This document shows positions 8,328 to 16,203 of a stretch of DNA of 39,465 nt, piece after piece. Location of the stretch: assembly GCF_000308795.1 (NCBI RefSeq), contig NZ_BAGK01000306.1, positions 1 through 39,465 of the forward strand. Reading direction: 5' to 3'. Below the pieces are notes generated by a model. It was not told the origin of the DNA and did no database searches. It was given only the letters and a program-made list of their open reading frames with translations. A program made the position numbers and the translations under genes. Position 1 is the first letter of the stretch. The number at the start of each line of letters is the position of its first letter. Origin of the DNA: Nocardia thailandica NBRC 100428 (GTDB taxonomy: Bacteria > Actinomycetota > Actinomycetes > Mycobacteriales > Mycobacteriaceae).

Positions 8328-9023
8328 TCAGGGCAGGTCGGAGAGGCGGACGTCGTGAGCGACCGCGGTCGCGTGGAGACCGTCGGGGCCGGGCGCGACC
8401 GCCGTCACCCGCGCGCCGAGCGGCAGTTGGCGCAGCGGGACGACGAAGGTCAGGGAGCGCTGGAGCGCGGTCAGCGGGATGGCCGGTCCGCCGAGCGTGG
8501 ACTGCGCGGAGACCGGGGTGACCTCCAGTCCGGTGTCGGTGACCGCCACCGTCACGAAAACCGTGGCGGGCACCGAGATTCCGGCCACCGGGAACCGTCC
8601 CGTCACGCGCAGGCCGTTCGGGCTGTCGGAGATCGACTCGACGCCCGAGGGCGCGTAGTCGCGCACGACGTCGTAGGGCACCACCGCCGTGGCCGTCGCG
8701 GTGGTGGCGACGAGATTCGACGCGCGCCGGCGGAAGACGTCCTCGAGGGGTGCCGAGACATCGGTGAGGGCCACGTCGAGATCGTGGACGGTGAGGTCGC
8801 TCCCGCTCCAGTCGCCGACCCGGATGTCGACGTCGGGGTAGCTGCCCGCCACGGCCTGGGTCAGGAAGGGGAAGCCGCCGATGCCGACGTCCGGTTCCGC
8901 CGCGAGATCGTACTCGGCGGCGATCCGGCGCCCGATCTCGTTCTCCGCCGTGACCAGCGCGACCCGGTCGCCGACGATCACGGCGATCACCGCGACCGCG
9001 AGGAGTATCAGCACTGCGCGCAT
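8328..9023 (-). CDS. LmeA-like DUF2993 lipid-binding protein
   Basis: A 231-residue protein with an N-terminal hydrophobic signal or anchor (MRAVLILLAVAVIAVIVGDR) and a DUF2993 body (GIGGFPFLTQAVAGSYPDVD, the usual family signature). LmeA of mycobacteria binds phospholipid in the periplasm and supports lipomannan elongation; many paralogues have no known role. This copy is probably exported or membrane-tethered. The ATG at 9023 is preceded by GAGAGGCGG. It converges with the TetR gene, leaving 43 bp between the stops. Confidence 0.85.
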   Translation of the reverse strand: MRAVLILLAVAVIAVIVGDRVALVTAENEIGRRIAAEYDLAAEPDVGIGGFPFLTQAVAGSYPDVDIRVGDWSGSDLTVHDLDVALTDVSAPLEDVFRRRASNLVATTATATAVVPYDVVRDYAPSGVESISDSPNGLRVTGRFPVAGISVPATVFVTVAVTDTGLEVTPVSAQSTLGGPAIPLTALQRSLTFVVPLRQLPLGARVTAVAPGPDGLHATAVAHDVRLSDLP

Positions 9024-9146
9024 GGATTCCGCCTCTCGCCCATCCCACCATCATGCTGTGGATCGGCCCGCCGCGACGGTTCCGCGCCGGGGGTGGCCGT
9101 CGCCGTCGCGGCGACCGGGCCCGGTGAGCTGGGGTTTCGTCCCGTC

Positions 9147-9152
9147 TAGACT
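9147..9152 (+). promoter_or_regulatory. Putative -10 of LysE-family gene (leaderless)
   Basis: TAGACT ends six bases before the ATG at 9159, and no ribosome site is visible. This is the spacing expected of an actinobacterial leaderless transcript. Confidence 0.5.
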
Positions 9153-9158
9153 GATCGG

Positions 9159-9788
9159 ATGCTCGGTGCCGTTCTGTCCTTCACCCTCGCCGCGACCGTG
9201 CTGGTCGTGCTGCCGGGACCGGACACCCTCGTCGTGGTGCGCGCGCTCGTGCGCGGCGGCCGTGCCGCGGGGATCCGCACGGCCCTCGGTGTGCTGTGCG
9301 GGCTCGCGGTATGGGTGCTGGCGGCGGTCCTCGGCCTGTCCGCGCTGTTGCGCGCCAGCGAGATCGGTTACGAGGCGCTGAAGATCCTCGGCGCCTGCTA
9401 CCTGGTCTGGATCGGCGCGCAGTCCCTGCGCGCGCTGCGGCGCCCCGCCGAGCGCGCCGTGCCCGACGCCACCACCGCGGCCGCGCCGCTGGACCGGATG
9501 GGCAACTTCGGCGCGGGCCTGCTCACCGACATCCTCAACCCGAAGATCGGCGTGCTGTTCGTCAGCTTCCTGCCCGGCTTCGTTCCCGCCGGATACTCCC
9601 CGGCCTGGACGACCCTCGGTTTCGGCCTGCTCTACATCGCCCTGACCGCGCTCTACTGCGGCACGCTGGTCGCCGCCTCGGGCTCGTTGTCGGCCTGGAT
9701 GCGGACCGCGCGGATCCGCCGCCGCCTCGACGCGCTCACCGGCGTCGTCCTCGTCGGCTTCGGCATCCGCCTGGCCACCGAGTCCTGA
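9159..9788 (+). CDS. LysE/RhtB family exporter
   Basis: A 209-residue inner-membrane protein with about five or six hydrophobic segments. The family signature PGPDTLVVVRALVRGGR comes after the first helix, and GLLTDILNPKIGVLFVSFLPGF lies mid-protein (the LNPK motif), read in two parts. LysE/RhtB proteins export amino acids or related small molecules by proton exchange; the substrate cannot be deduced. The start is fixed by the -10 placed six bases before the ATG. Its stop lies one base before the stop of the convergent TetR gene. Confidence 0.9.
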   Translation: MLGAVLSFTLAATVLVVLPGPDTLVVVRALVRGGRAAGIRTALGVLCGLAVWVLAAVLGLSALLRASEIGYEALKILGACYLVWIGAQSLRALRRPAERAVPDATTAAAPLDRMGNFGAGLLTDILNPKIGVLFVSFLPGFVPAGYSPAWTTLGFGLLYIALTALYCGTLVAASGSLSAWMRTARIRRRLDALTGVVLVGFGIRLATES

Positions 9789-9789
9789 C

Positions 9790-10419
9790 TCAGGGACACG
9801 CCGGTCGATCCCGCACGCCGAGCAGGGTCTCGGCCATCGCGCGCACCTCGTCGAGGTAGGCGGCCCGCGTGCGCGGGTCGCGGTCGCGGCGGGCCAGGAC
9901 CCCGTGGGTGACGGCGTAGGTGAGGGTCTCGGCGATCACCCTCGGCGCGGCGACGGGGGCCATCCGGCCGAGGCGGGTCTGCCGGTCGAGGTAGCGGGTG
10001 AACCGCCGGACCGGCCGCTCGGCGATCTCGGCGGCGATGGCGGCGACCCGGGGATCCACGGCGGCGCGGTCCTCGATCAGCCGCAGCAGCGAACCGGCGT
10101 CGAGGACCGCGTCCGCGACCGCGGCGAAGGTGGCGCGCAGCATCGCGCGCGGATCGTCGTCGACGAGCTCCGGCTGCTGCGCGGCCAGGAAACTGTCGCG
10201 GGTGCGGGCGGCAAGCGCGAGGAAGATCTCCTCCTTGGACGCGAAGTACACGTACAGGGTCGCCCGCGACACCCCGGCCTCCGCGGTGATGTCGGCGACG
10301 GTGGTCGTGTCGTAGCCGCGGGCGTCGAACACGCGCGCGGCGGCGTCGAGCAGGGCGCGATGACGGTCGGTGTCGGAGCGTTCCCGCGCATCGCGCACCG
10401 ACCAGCTGGAGGAGGCCAC
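9790..10419 (-). CDS. TetR/AcrR family regulator, divergent from acyl-CoA carboxylase
   Basis: A 209-residue TetR regulator. The DNA-binding domain has HRALLDAAARVFDARGYDTT and the recognition helix region AGVSRATLYVYFASKEEIF. I start it at GTG 10419 because a mirror-image promoter in the adjacent palindrome puts its -10 (GACGAT on the minus strand) exactly six bases before this codon. An in-frame GTG at 10398 is the alternative. The palindrome overlaps the promoters of this gene and of the divergent carboxylase, so it very likely represses both itself and that gene. An acyl-CoA or fatty-acid inducer would fit but is inferred. Confidence 0.9.
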   Translation of the reverse strand: MASSSWSVRDARERSDTDRHRALLDAAARVFDARGYDTTTVADITAEAGVSRATLYVYFASKEEIFLALAARTRDSFLAAQQPELVDDDPRAMLRATFAAVADAVLDAGSLLRLIEDRAAVDPRVAAIAAEIAERPVRRFTRYLDRQTRLGRMAPVAAPRVIAETLTYAVTHGVLARRDRDPRTRAAYLDEVRAMAETLLGVRDRPACP

Positions 10420-10423
10420 CGGC

Positions 10424-10463
10424 CGATCGTCATTGACATTGACGTCAATGTCAATGACGATCG
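10424..10463. promoter_or_regulatory. Perfect 40-bp palindrome carrying two mirror-image promoters
   Basis: The 20-base left half CGATCGTCATTGACATTGAC (10424-10443) is followed directly by its exact reverse complement (10444-10463). On the plus strand TTGACA (10433-10438), a 17-bp spacer and GACGAT (10456-10461) form a promoter, and the carboxylase ATG (10468) starts six bases on. By symmetry the same promoter on the minus strand ends six bases before the TetR GTG (10419). One site thus holds both promoters and, very probably, the operator of the TetR protein. Confidence 0.85.
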
Positions 10464-10467
10464 CGGT

Positions 10468-13400
10468 ATGGATGTCGTCGTGGCGAACCGGGGCGAGATC
10501 GCCGTCCGGATCGTGCGCAGCGCGCGGGAACGCGGCTATCGCACACATGTCCTGCACACCGGCGAGGAGCGCGACTCGCTCGCGGTCGGCCTGGCCGACA
10601 CCGCGGTCGCGCTGCCCGCCGAGGGCGCCCCGGCCTTCCTCGACGTCGGCGCCGTGGTGGCGGCAGCCCGCACGGCCGGGCCGGGAGCCCTCGTCCATCC
10701 CGGGTACGGATTCCTCAGCGAGAGCGCCGAACTGGCGGCCGCGTGCGCGGCAGCGGACCTGGTGTTCGTCGGGCCCGCGCCGGAGGTCCTGCGCACCTTC
10801 GGCGACAAGGTGGCCGCCCGCGCCGCCGCGGAGAAGGCGGGCGTGGCGGTGCTCCCCGCGACGGCGGCCGCCGACCCCGCGGCGATGGCGGACCTCCTGG
10901 CGCGGCACCCGGCCGGGATCATGATCAAGGCCGCGGCGGGCGGTGGCGGGCGCGGCATGCGGACGGTCCGTGCGCCGGGCGGGATCGCCGACGCCTACGA
11001 CCGGTGCCGGGCCGAGGCGCTGGCCGCCTTCGGCGACGGCACCGTCTACGCCGAGGCGCTGATCACCGGCGCCCGGCACGTCGAGGTGCAGATCGTCGCC
11101 GACGGCACCCGGGCGACCGCGCTCGGCGACCGCGACTGCAGCGTGCAGCGCCGCCACCAGAAGCTCGTCGAGATCGCGCCCGCGCCCGCGCTGGACCCCG
11201 CCCTGCGGGAACGGCTGCACCGCGACGCCGAGCGCCTCGCCGAAGCCGCGGGGTGCCGGGGCGTGATCACCGTCGAGTTCCTGGTGGCCGACGGCCGCGG
11301 ATGGTTCCTCGAGGTCAATCCCCGGTTGCAGGTCGAGCACACCGTCACCGAGGAGATCACCGGCGCGGACCTGGTCGGCGTCCAGTTCGACCTGGCCCGT
11401 GGTGCCGCGCTGGCGGACCTGGACCTCGGGCACGCGCCGCGCGGTGTCGCCGTGCAGGCCCGCGTCAACGCCGAACGCGTCGCCGCCGACGGGGCGCCGC
11501 TGCCGACCAGCGGGACCGTCACGGGTTTCTCGGCGCCGACCGGCACCGGCGTCCGCGTGGACACCGCCGCCCGCGCGGGGCTGCGCCACGGCACCCGCTT
11601 CGACTCGCTGCTGGCCAAGGTCGTCGCGCGCGGCCCGTCGTTCGCCACGGCGGTGCGGCGCTGCGCGGACGCGCTGGCGGAGCTGACGGTCACCGGCGTC
11701 GACACCAACACCGCGGTCCTGCGGGCCGTCCTCGACCTGCTCGACGGCCCGGTCACCACGGCCTGGTTCCAGGACAACACCGGCGAGGTGCTCGACCGGG
11801 CGGCGCGGTACGGCACCACCGACACCGGACCCGACCCGGAGGCGCCCGCGCTCGCACCGGACGAGTGGGCGGTGCGCTCCCCGATGGGCGGCACCGTGGT
11901 GAGCGTGGCCGCGCCCGGCGCGGTGCTGGGCGCGGGCGCCGAGGTCGCCGTGCTCGAGGCGATGAAGATGCAGCACGTGGTGCGGGCCGAACGGCCGCTG
12001 CGGGTGCTGCGGCACGCGGTGACGCCGGGCGACACCGTCGACCCGCACGCCGTGCTGCTCGTCGCGGCCGACGCCGACCACGACGGCGAGACCGTGGCGG
12101 CCGCCGCCGTCGACCTGGACGCCGTGCGCCCCGACCTCGCCGAAGTGCGGCAGCGGCACGCGGTCACCCTCGACGCCGCCCGGCCCGAGGCGGTCGCCAA
12201 ACGCCACCGCCTCGGCAGGCGCACCGCCCGGGAGAACATCGACGACCTCGTCGACGCGGGCAGCTTCGTCGAGTACGGCGGCCTCGCGGTCGCGGCGCAG
12301 AGCCGCCGCCGCGGCGCCGAGGACCTCATCGCCAACACCCCGGCCGACGGTCTCGTCGCGGGCATCGCGACGATCAACGCCGACCGGTTCGGTCCGCGCG
12401 AGGCCCGCGCGGTCGTGCTGTCCTACGACTATTCGGTGCTGGCGGGCACGCAGGGCGTGCGCAACCACGCCAAGACCGACCGCATGCTCCAACTCGCCCA
12501 CGAGCGCCGGCTGCCGGTGGTGTTCTTCACCGAGGGCGGCGGCGGACGCCCCGGCGACACCGATCAGGCCGGCTTCTCCGGACTCGACGTCACCACCTTC
12601 CGTGCCATGGGGGCGCTCTCGGGCCGGGTCCCGCTGATCGGCGTCGTGTCCGGGCGGTGCTTCGCCGGAAACGCCGCCCTGCTCGGCATGTGCGACGTCG
12701 TCATCGCGACACCCGACGCGAACATCGGGATGGGCGGGCCCGCCATGATCGAGGGCGGCGGCCTCGGCGTGTACCGGCCCGAGGACATCGGCCCCGTCGA
12801 GGTCCAGCGCCGCAACGGCGTCGTGCACATCGTCGCCCGTGACGAGGCCGAGGCCGTCGCGATCGCCCGCGACTACCTCGCCTACTTCCAGGGTCCGCTG
12901 CGCGACTGGGCGGCCCCGGACCCGCGCGTGTCGCGGCACGTGGTGCCCGAGGACCGATTGCGCGCCTTCGACATCCGCGCCGCCGTGGCGTCGGTCGCCG
13001 ACGTCGGCTCGGTACTCGAACTGCGCCGCGACTGGGGCGTCGGCATCGTCACCGCGCTCGTGCGGGTGGAGGGACGGGCGTTCGGGCTCGTCGCCAACGA
13101 CTGCCATCACCTCGGCGGCGCCATCGACGCGCCCGCGGCGGACAAGCTGCGCGCGTTCCTTCGGCTGTGCGACGCCCACGGCCTGCCGATCGTCTCGCTC
13201 TGCGACACACCGGGTTTCATGGTCGGCCCGGAGATCGAGAAGGAGGGCGTGGTGACCCGGTTCGCTGGGCTCTTCGCCGAGGCCGCCGCGCTGCGCGTGC
13301 CGTTCGGCACGATCATCCTGCGCAAGGGCTACGGGCTCGGCGCGCAGGCGATGGCCGCCGGGTCGTTCCGCGCCCCCGGCTTCGTCGTCGCCTGGCCCAC

Positions 13401-13617
13401 CGGCGAGATCGGCGGCATGGGCCTCGAGGGTGCCGTGCGGCTCGGCTTCGCCAAGGAACTGGCCGCGATCGAGGATCCCGGGCGCCGCGCGGAGACCTTC
13501 GACAACCTCGTCGCCCTCGCCTACGCCAACGGCCGGGCGCTGCACGCGGCCACCCTGCTCGAGATCGACGACGTCATCGACCCCGCCGATTCCCGCCGCT
13601 GGATCGCCACCCTCTAG
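10468..13617 (+). CDS. Single-chain acyl-CoA carboxylase (BC-BCCP-CT fusion)
   Basis: A 1049-residue biotin-dependent carboxylase with all three functions in one chain. Biotin carboxylase covers about residues 1-445 (VVVANRGEIAVRIVRSARE at the start; ATP-grasp lysine K154 in IKAAAGGGGRGM; FLEVNPRLQVEHTVTE). The biotin-carrier domain covers about 470-535, with the biotinylated K500 in EAMKMQH. Carboxyltransferase covers about 550-1049, with GYGLGAQAMAAGSF. The architecture matches single-chain actinobacterial carboxylases, including the long-chain acyl-CoA carboxylase type, so it should make a malonyl- or methylmalonyl-type product. The substrate is unproven. The start follows the palindromic promoter without a leader. 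Its TAG stop overlaps that of the next gene in a shared CTAG. Confidence 0.92.
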   Translation: MDVVVANRGEIAVRIVRSARERGYRTHVLHTGEERDSLAVGLADTAVALPAEGAPAFLDVGAVVAAARTAGPGALVHPGYGFLSESAELAAACAAADLVFVGPAPEVLRTFGDKVAARAAAEKAGVAVLPATAAADPAAMADLLARHPAGIMIKAAAGGGGRGMRTVRAPGGIADAYDRCRAEALAAFGDGTVYAEALITGARHVEVQIVADGTRATALGDRDCSVQRRHQKLVEIAPAPALDPALRERLHRDAERLAEAAGCRGVITVEFLVADGRGWFLEVNPRLQVEHTVTEEITGADLVGVQFDLARGAALADLDLGHAPRGVAVQARVNAERVAADGAPLPTSGTVTGFSAPTGTGVRVDTAARAGLRHGTRFDSLLAKVVARGPSFATAVRRCADALAELTVTGVDTNTAVLRAVLDLLDGPVTTAWFQDNTGEVLDRAARYGTTDTGPDPEAPALAPDEWAVRSPMGGTVVSVAAPGAVLGAGAEVAVLEAMKMQHVVRAERPLRVLRHAVTPGDTVDPHAVLLVAADADHDGETVAAAAVDLDAVRPDLAEVRQRHAVTLDAARPEAVAKRHRLGRRTARENIDDLVDAGSFVEYGGLAVAAQSRRRGAEDLIANTPADGLVAGIATINADRFGPREARAVVLSYDYSVLAGTQGVRNHAKTDRMLQLAHERRLPVVFFTEGGGGRPGDTDQAGFSGLDVTTFRAMGALSGRVPLIGVVSGRCFAGNAALLGMCDVVIATPDANIGMGGPAMIEGGGLGVYRPEDIGPVEVQRRNGVVHIVARDEAEAVAIARDYLAYFQGPLRDWAAPDPRVSRHVVPEDRLRAFDIRAAVASVADVGSVLELRRDWGVGIVTALVRVEGRAFGLVANDCHHLGGAIDAPAADKLRAFLRLCDAHGLPIVSLCDTPGFMVGPEIEKEGVVTRFAGLFAEAAALRVPFGTIILRKGYGLGAQAMAAGSFRAPGFVVAWPTGEIGGMGLEGAVRLGFAKELAAIEDPGRRAETFDNLVALAYANGRALHAATLLEIDDVIDPADSRRWIATL

Positions 13618-13997
13618 CTCGCGGCGGGCACCTCGCGCGGGTAGGCGCTGTGCATGGTCAGCCAGCGGATGTCGAGATCGCGTTCGAGGTAGTCCATGCG
13701 GGTGTCCCAGAACGTCCGCAGGGCGGGCAGCGCCAGGTGCCGTTCGAGGTCGGCCCCGGATCGCCACACCTCGTAGAAGACGAAGGTGCCGGGGCGGTTC
13801 GCGTCCTCGTGGAAGTGGTACTCGAGGGCGCCGTCCTCCGCGCGGGTCGGGGCGACGAACGACAGCAGCAGGTCGCGCAGGTCCGCGGCGCGCTCGGGTT
13901 CGGCATGGGCGAAGCCGACCAGCGCCGGGAGACGACGAACCCGCCGTCGCCGACATCGACCTGGGGGGAGGTGTTCGCCGCCCTCGCCGACGATCAT
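13614..13997 (-). CDS. ABM-like (putative quinol monooxygenase) protein with a doubtful 5' end
   Basis: A small antibiotic-biosynthesis-monooxygenase-type protein (dimeric alpha-beta barrel). The recognisable part runs from about 13930 to the stop: LVGFAHAEPERAADLRDLL, FVAPTRAEDGALEYHFHED, GTFVFYEVWRSGADLERHL. The nearest in-frame ATG is 13997, but the ~22 residues it adds (very Arg-rich) do not look native. A better-placed ATG at 13956, with AGG upstream on the minus strand, is out of frame by one base; removing one G near 13925-13930 would join it to the barrel. Either the gene has a 5' frameshift, or it uses an unusual start such as CTG 13922. It also overlaps the ArsR gene head to head. 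Confidence 0.65.
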   Translation of the reverse strand: MIVGEGGEHLPPGRCRRRRVRRLPALVGFAHAEPERAADLRDLLLSFVAPTRAEDGALEYHFHEDANRPGTFVFYEVWRSGADLERHLALPALRTFWDTRMDYLERDLDIRWLTMHSAYPREVPAAS

Positions 13998-14282
13998 CGG
14001 CGCACCGTGGTGCTCGGGCTGCTCGCTGCGCCCGACGGGACCGAGCGGACCTGCGCGTCCTTCGGCCTGCCGGTGTCGAAAGCGACGCTCACGCACCATT
14101 TCCGTGTACTGCGCCGAGCGGGCCTGATCCATCAGGTGAACCGGGGGAACAGCAATATGGCGCGGCTGCGGACCGCGGACCTGACCGCGCGATTCCCGGC
14201 GCTGATCGCCCTGCTCCGCGCCGAGATCGGCGCGACGGGCGACGGGTCGCGGACATCCCCCACACAGAACAGTCCCCGGTAG
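13905..14282 (+). CDS. ArsR family winged-helix regulator
   Basis: A protein of up to 125 residues with an ArsR-type winged helix: EVFAALADDHRRTVVLGLL, the recognition region LPVSKATLTHHFRVLRRAG, and LIHQVNRGNSNMARLRTADL for the wing. No CxC metal site is present, so it is probably not a metal sensor. The KATLTHHFRVL stretch is like regulators paired with monooxygenases or transporters. The start is uncertain: ATG 13905 adds residues that are antisense to the neighbouring ABM-like gene, while GTG 13971 gives a short N-terminus with a ribosome site too close. It is a natural candidate to control its divergent neighbour. Confidence 0.8.
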   Translation: MGEADQRRETTNPPSPTSTWGEVFAALADDHRRTVVLGLLAAPDGTERTCASFGLPVSKATLTHHFRVLRRAGLIHQVNRGNSNMARLRTADLTARFPALIALLRAEIGATGDGSRTSPTQNSPR

Positions 14283-14577
14283 TCTCCATCGAATTCCTGA
14301 AGTGCAGTCGTCGCTGACAACTCCGGTATTCGACTGGCTTGCCGGGGGCTTGGCCGAATCCTCGAGAATCGTTTCTCCGGTCGATCGACGTCTCGGTCGG
14401 CGGGAAAAGCGTTTCTCCGGTGTTCCGGTGTATATCCAGTGTGCTCCGTATTCGTCCGGTGTCAATACCCGGGCGGCGGAATATTTGTGCCATTGTGCGG
14501 ACCCCCGCGGCGGAGGACAGTGGGTATGTCCGGTGGTGCCACCGGGGCATCACCCTTACCCGGGTAGGAGGTGGCCC
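14283..14577. other. 295-bp intergenic stretch, locally AT-richer
   Basis: No gene is supported here. Base composition is lower in GC than in the neighbours. The 12-mer CGTTTCTCCGGT occurs twice (about 14369 and 14411), 42 bp apart. TGTATAT near 14429 could be an extended -10, but no good -35 goes with it. The plus frame of the downstream gene stays open through the region without protein-like sequence. Confidence 0.5.
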
Positions 14578-15201
14578 GTGTACGCACGTTCGACCACGTT
14601 CGCGGCCCAGCGGTCGTCGATCGACAACGGGGTCGCGTTTCTGCGCAACGAACTGATGGCACGCCTGCCGGAGATCGACGGGTGGGTCGGTATGTCACTG
14701 ATGATGGACCGGCAGTCCGGTCGCTGTATCGCCACGACCGCGTGGGACTCCGAGGACACGCTGCTGGCGAGCCGCCCCCGCATCGAGTCGCTGCGCGACG
14801 GACTCGCGCTGGCGCTCAACGGGCCGGTCGAGAAAGTCGAGGAATGGGAGGTCGCGGTCATGCACCGCGATCATCTGGCCGGCGCGAGCGCCTGCACCCG
14901 GTGCACCTGGGTCCGGATGGATCCCGCGCGGGTCGACCGGGCGATCGAGACGTTCAAGACCATGTTGCTGCCGGAACTGGAGAAGATCGAGGGATTCCGC
15001 AGCGCGAGCCTGTTCGTCGACCGGGCGAGCGGGCGCGGTGTCGGCTCCACGGTCTGGGCCGGCCGGGAGGAACTGGAGAGCAGCCGCGAGCAGACCGACC
15101 GGATTCGCACGGTCGTGACCGGGAACATGGGCGCCGAGGTGCTCGAGGTCGCGGAATTCCGGCTCGGTTTCGCGCACCTGCGCGTCCCCGAATTGGTCTG
15201 A
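14578..15201 (+). CDS. Conserved hypothetical protein with duplicated ABM-like domain
   Basis: A 207-residue soluble protein built from two similar halves. In the first, FLRNELMARLPEIDGWVGMS is followed by DRQSGRCIATTAWDSEDTL. In the second, FKTMLLPELEKIEGFRSASL is followed by DRASGRGVGSTVWAGREEL. Each half resembles a dimeric alpha-beta barrel (ABM-like) unit, so one chain may form the whole two-unit barrel. Relatives are common as hypothetical proteins in mycobacteria and nocardiae; no reaction is known to me. The GTG at 14578 is chosen because TAGGAGGTGG lies five bases upstream, a near-ideal ribosome site. A strong hairpin follows the stop. Confidence 0.8.
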   Translation: MYARSTTFAAQRSSIDNGVAFLRNELMARLPEIDGWVGMSLMMDRQSGRCIATTAWDSEDTLLASRPRIESLRDGLALALNGPVEKVEEWEVAVMHRDHLAGASACTRCTWVRMDPARVDRAIETFKTMLLPELEKIEGFRSASLFVDRASGRGVGSTVWAGREELESSREQTDRIRTVVTGNMGAEVLEVAEFRLGFAHLRVPELV

Positions 15202-15212
15202 GCGGGTCCGGA

Positions 15213-15242
15213 ATCCGGCCGGGAGGCGACTCCCGGCCGGAT
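15213..15242. terminator. Bidirectional stem-loop terminator candidate
   Basis: The arms ATCCGGCCGGGAG (15213-15225) and CTCCCGGCCGGAT (15230-15242) pair perfectly around a GCGA loop, between two convergent genes. There is no T-tract, as is common in actinobacteria. Confidence 0.75.
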
Positions 15243-15256
15243 CGCGGTATTCCGGA

Positions 15257-15688
15257 TCACCGACCCGCGCGTATCTCGGCCCCGGCGGTGCCGAACGGAT
15301 TGTCGATCACATATCGCCAGCGTCCGTCGTTCCCGCGGCGGGCGACATCGGTGGCGGTTCCCCGCAACCGGACCGGGATTCCGGCGGGATCGGTGCCCGC
15401 GATGTCCCAGTCCACGATCAGCAGGGCGACGTCGTCGGCGACGTAGGTGTGCCGGGGCCGCACCCGGATGGGCAGGCCGAGGGCGAGGAACCCGGCCGTC
15501 GCGTCCCGCAGGGCGGTCCCGGTGACGGGACGGCCGGGCTCGGGCACGAACACCGCGTCGTCGGTGTAGACCCCGGCGACGGCGGCGGCGTCGCCGGTGT
15601 TGAAGCGCGCGGCGAACACCGCCGCGTGTTGCCGGGGATCGGTGGTCAGGGCGATGGTGGACGGGTGCCGAGAACTGTTCTGCTCCAT
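15257..15688 (-). CDS. SnoaL-like / NTF2-fold protein
   Basis: A 143-residue small alpha-beta barrel of the NTF2-like superfamily (YybH/DUF4440-SnoaL group). The N-terminal helix holds HAAVFAARFNTGDAAAVAGV, then YTDDAVFVPEPGRPVTG (the usual Asp-Ala-Val loop and Gly turn), and IVDWDIAGTDPAGIP in the sheet. Members are isomerases, cyclases or simple ligand binders; nothing here fixes which. Start ATG 15688 (MEQNSSRHP) is chosen over the long upstream frame, which runs into the divergent HxlR gene. Only about 40 bp separate the two starts, so they likely share a promoter region. Confidence 0.8.
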   Translation of the reverse strand: MEQNSSRHPSTIALTTDPRQHAAVFAARFNTGDAAAVAGVYTDDAVFVPEPGRPVTGTALRDATAGFLALGLPIRVRPRHTYVADDVALLIVDWDIAGTDPAGIPVRLRGTATDVARRGNDGRWRYVIDNPFGTAGAEIRAGR

Positions 15689-15727
15689 GACCACAGCGAA
15701 CCCCGCCCGCGCGTGGGCAACCAAACG

Positions 15728-16096
15728 GTGACCGACGCGGAGTGGGACGGCGAACTCGTCCCCGACGCGCGGGGCCGCACCCGGGCACCGGCGCCGGAGT
15801 GCCCGGTCGAGGTGGCGCTCGCGGCCGTCTCCGGGCGCTGGACGACGCTGGTGCTGCGCGAGCTGCTGGGCGGCCCGCGCTCCTTCGGCGAGCTGCGCGA
15901 CCTGCTGCCCACCCTGAGCGCCAAGGTCCTCACCGACCGGCTGCGGGAACTGCAGGCGCGCGGCCTGGTGGAACGGCGCGCGCTGCCGGGATTCCCGGTG
16001 CGGACGAGTTACGCGCCCACCGCCCGTGGCCACGCGCTCCGGCCGCTGCTGATCGAGCTCTACCGGACCGGAGGCGAGCTGATGGACACGCCCTGA
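15728..16096 (+). CDS. HxlR family winged-helix regulator
   Basis: A 122-residue MarR-like HxlR regulator. The family hallmark CPVEVALAAVSGRWTTLVLR is followed by LLGGPRSFGELRDLLPTLS, then KVLTDRLRELQARGLVERR and a wing ending in YAPTARGHAL. The cysteine in CPVE is the residue that senses thiol-reactive or redox signals in several HxlR proteins; here that is inferred. GTG 15728 gives the most natural N-terminus, but GTG 15710 is also in frame. It is divergent from the SnoaL-like gene, its most likely target. Confidence 0.88.
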   Translation: MTDAEWDGELVPDARGRTRAPAPECPVEVALAAVSGRWTTLVLRELLGGPRSFGELRDLLPTLSAKVLTDRLRELQARGLVERRALPGFPVRTSYAPTARGHALRPLLIELYRTGGELMDTP

Positions 16097-16143
16097 CCCG
16101 GCCGCCGCGGTGGCGATCGCCGGGTCGGGCAGGGTGGGGCGGT

Positions 16144-16149
16144 TAGGTT
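16144..16149 (+). promoter_or_regulatory. Putative -10 upstream of GH3 gene
   Basis: TAGGTT lies 54 bp before the ATG at 16204, which has its own AAGGGAG ribosome site. No clear -35 is visible. Confidence 0.3.
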
Positions 16150-16203
16150 GGAGCGCGACGCCGAACCACCGTCCGGACCGCACCGTCAGGCAAGGGAGCT
16201 TCG

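Noticed and set aside
9790..13956. A 1388-residue open frame on the minus strand across the carboxylase
   Set aside because: Only its last ~209 residues (the TetR protein) are protein-like; the rest is antisense of the carboxylase in GC-rich DNA, with low-complexity Arg/Gly/His sequence.
14522..14527. GGGTAT as a SigF-type -10
   Set aside because: No GTTT element at the needed distance (15-17 bp) upstream.
14302..14577. N-terminal extension of the duplicated ABM-like protein from ATG 14302
   Set aside because: The added 92 residues are not protein-like, the DNA there is AT-richer, and GTG 14578 has a near-perfect ribosome site.
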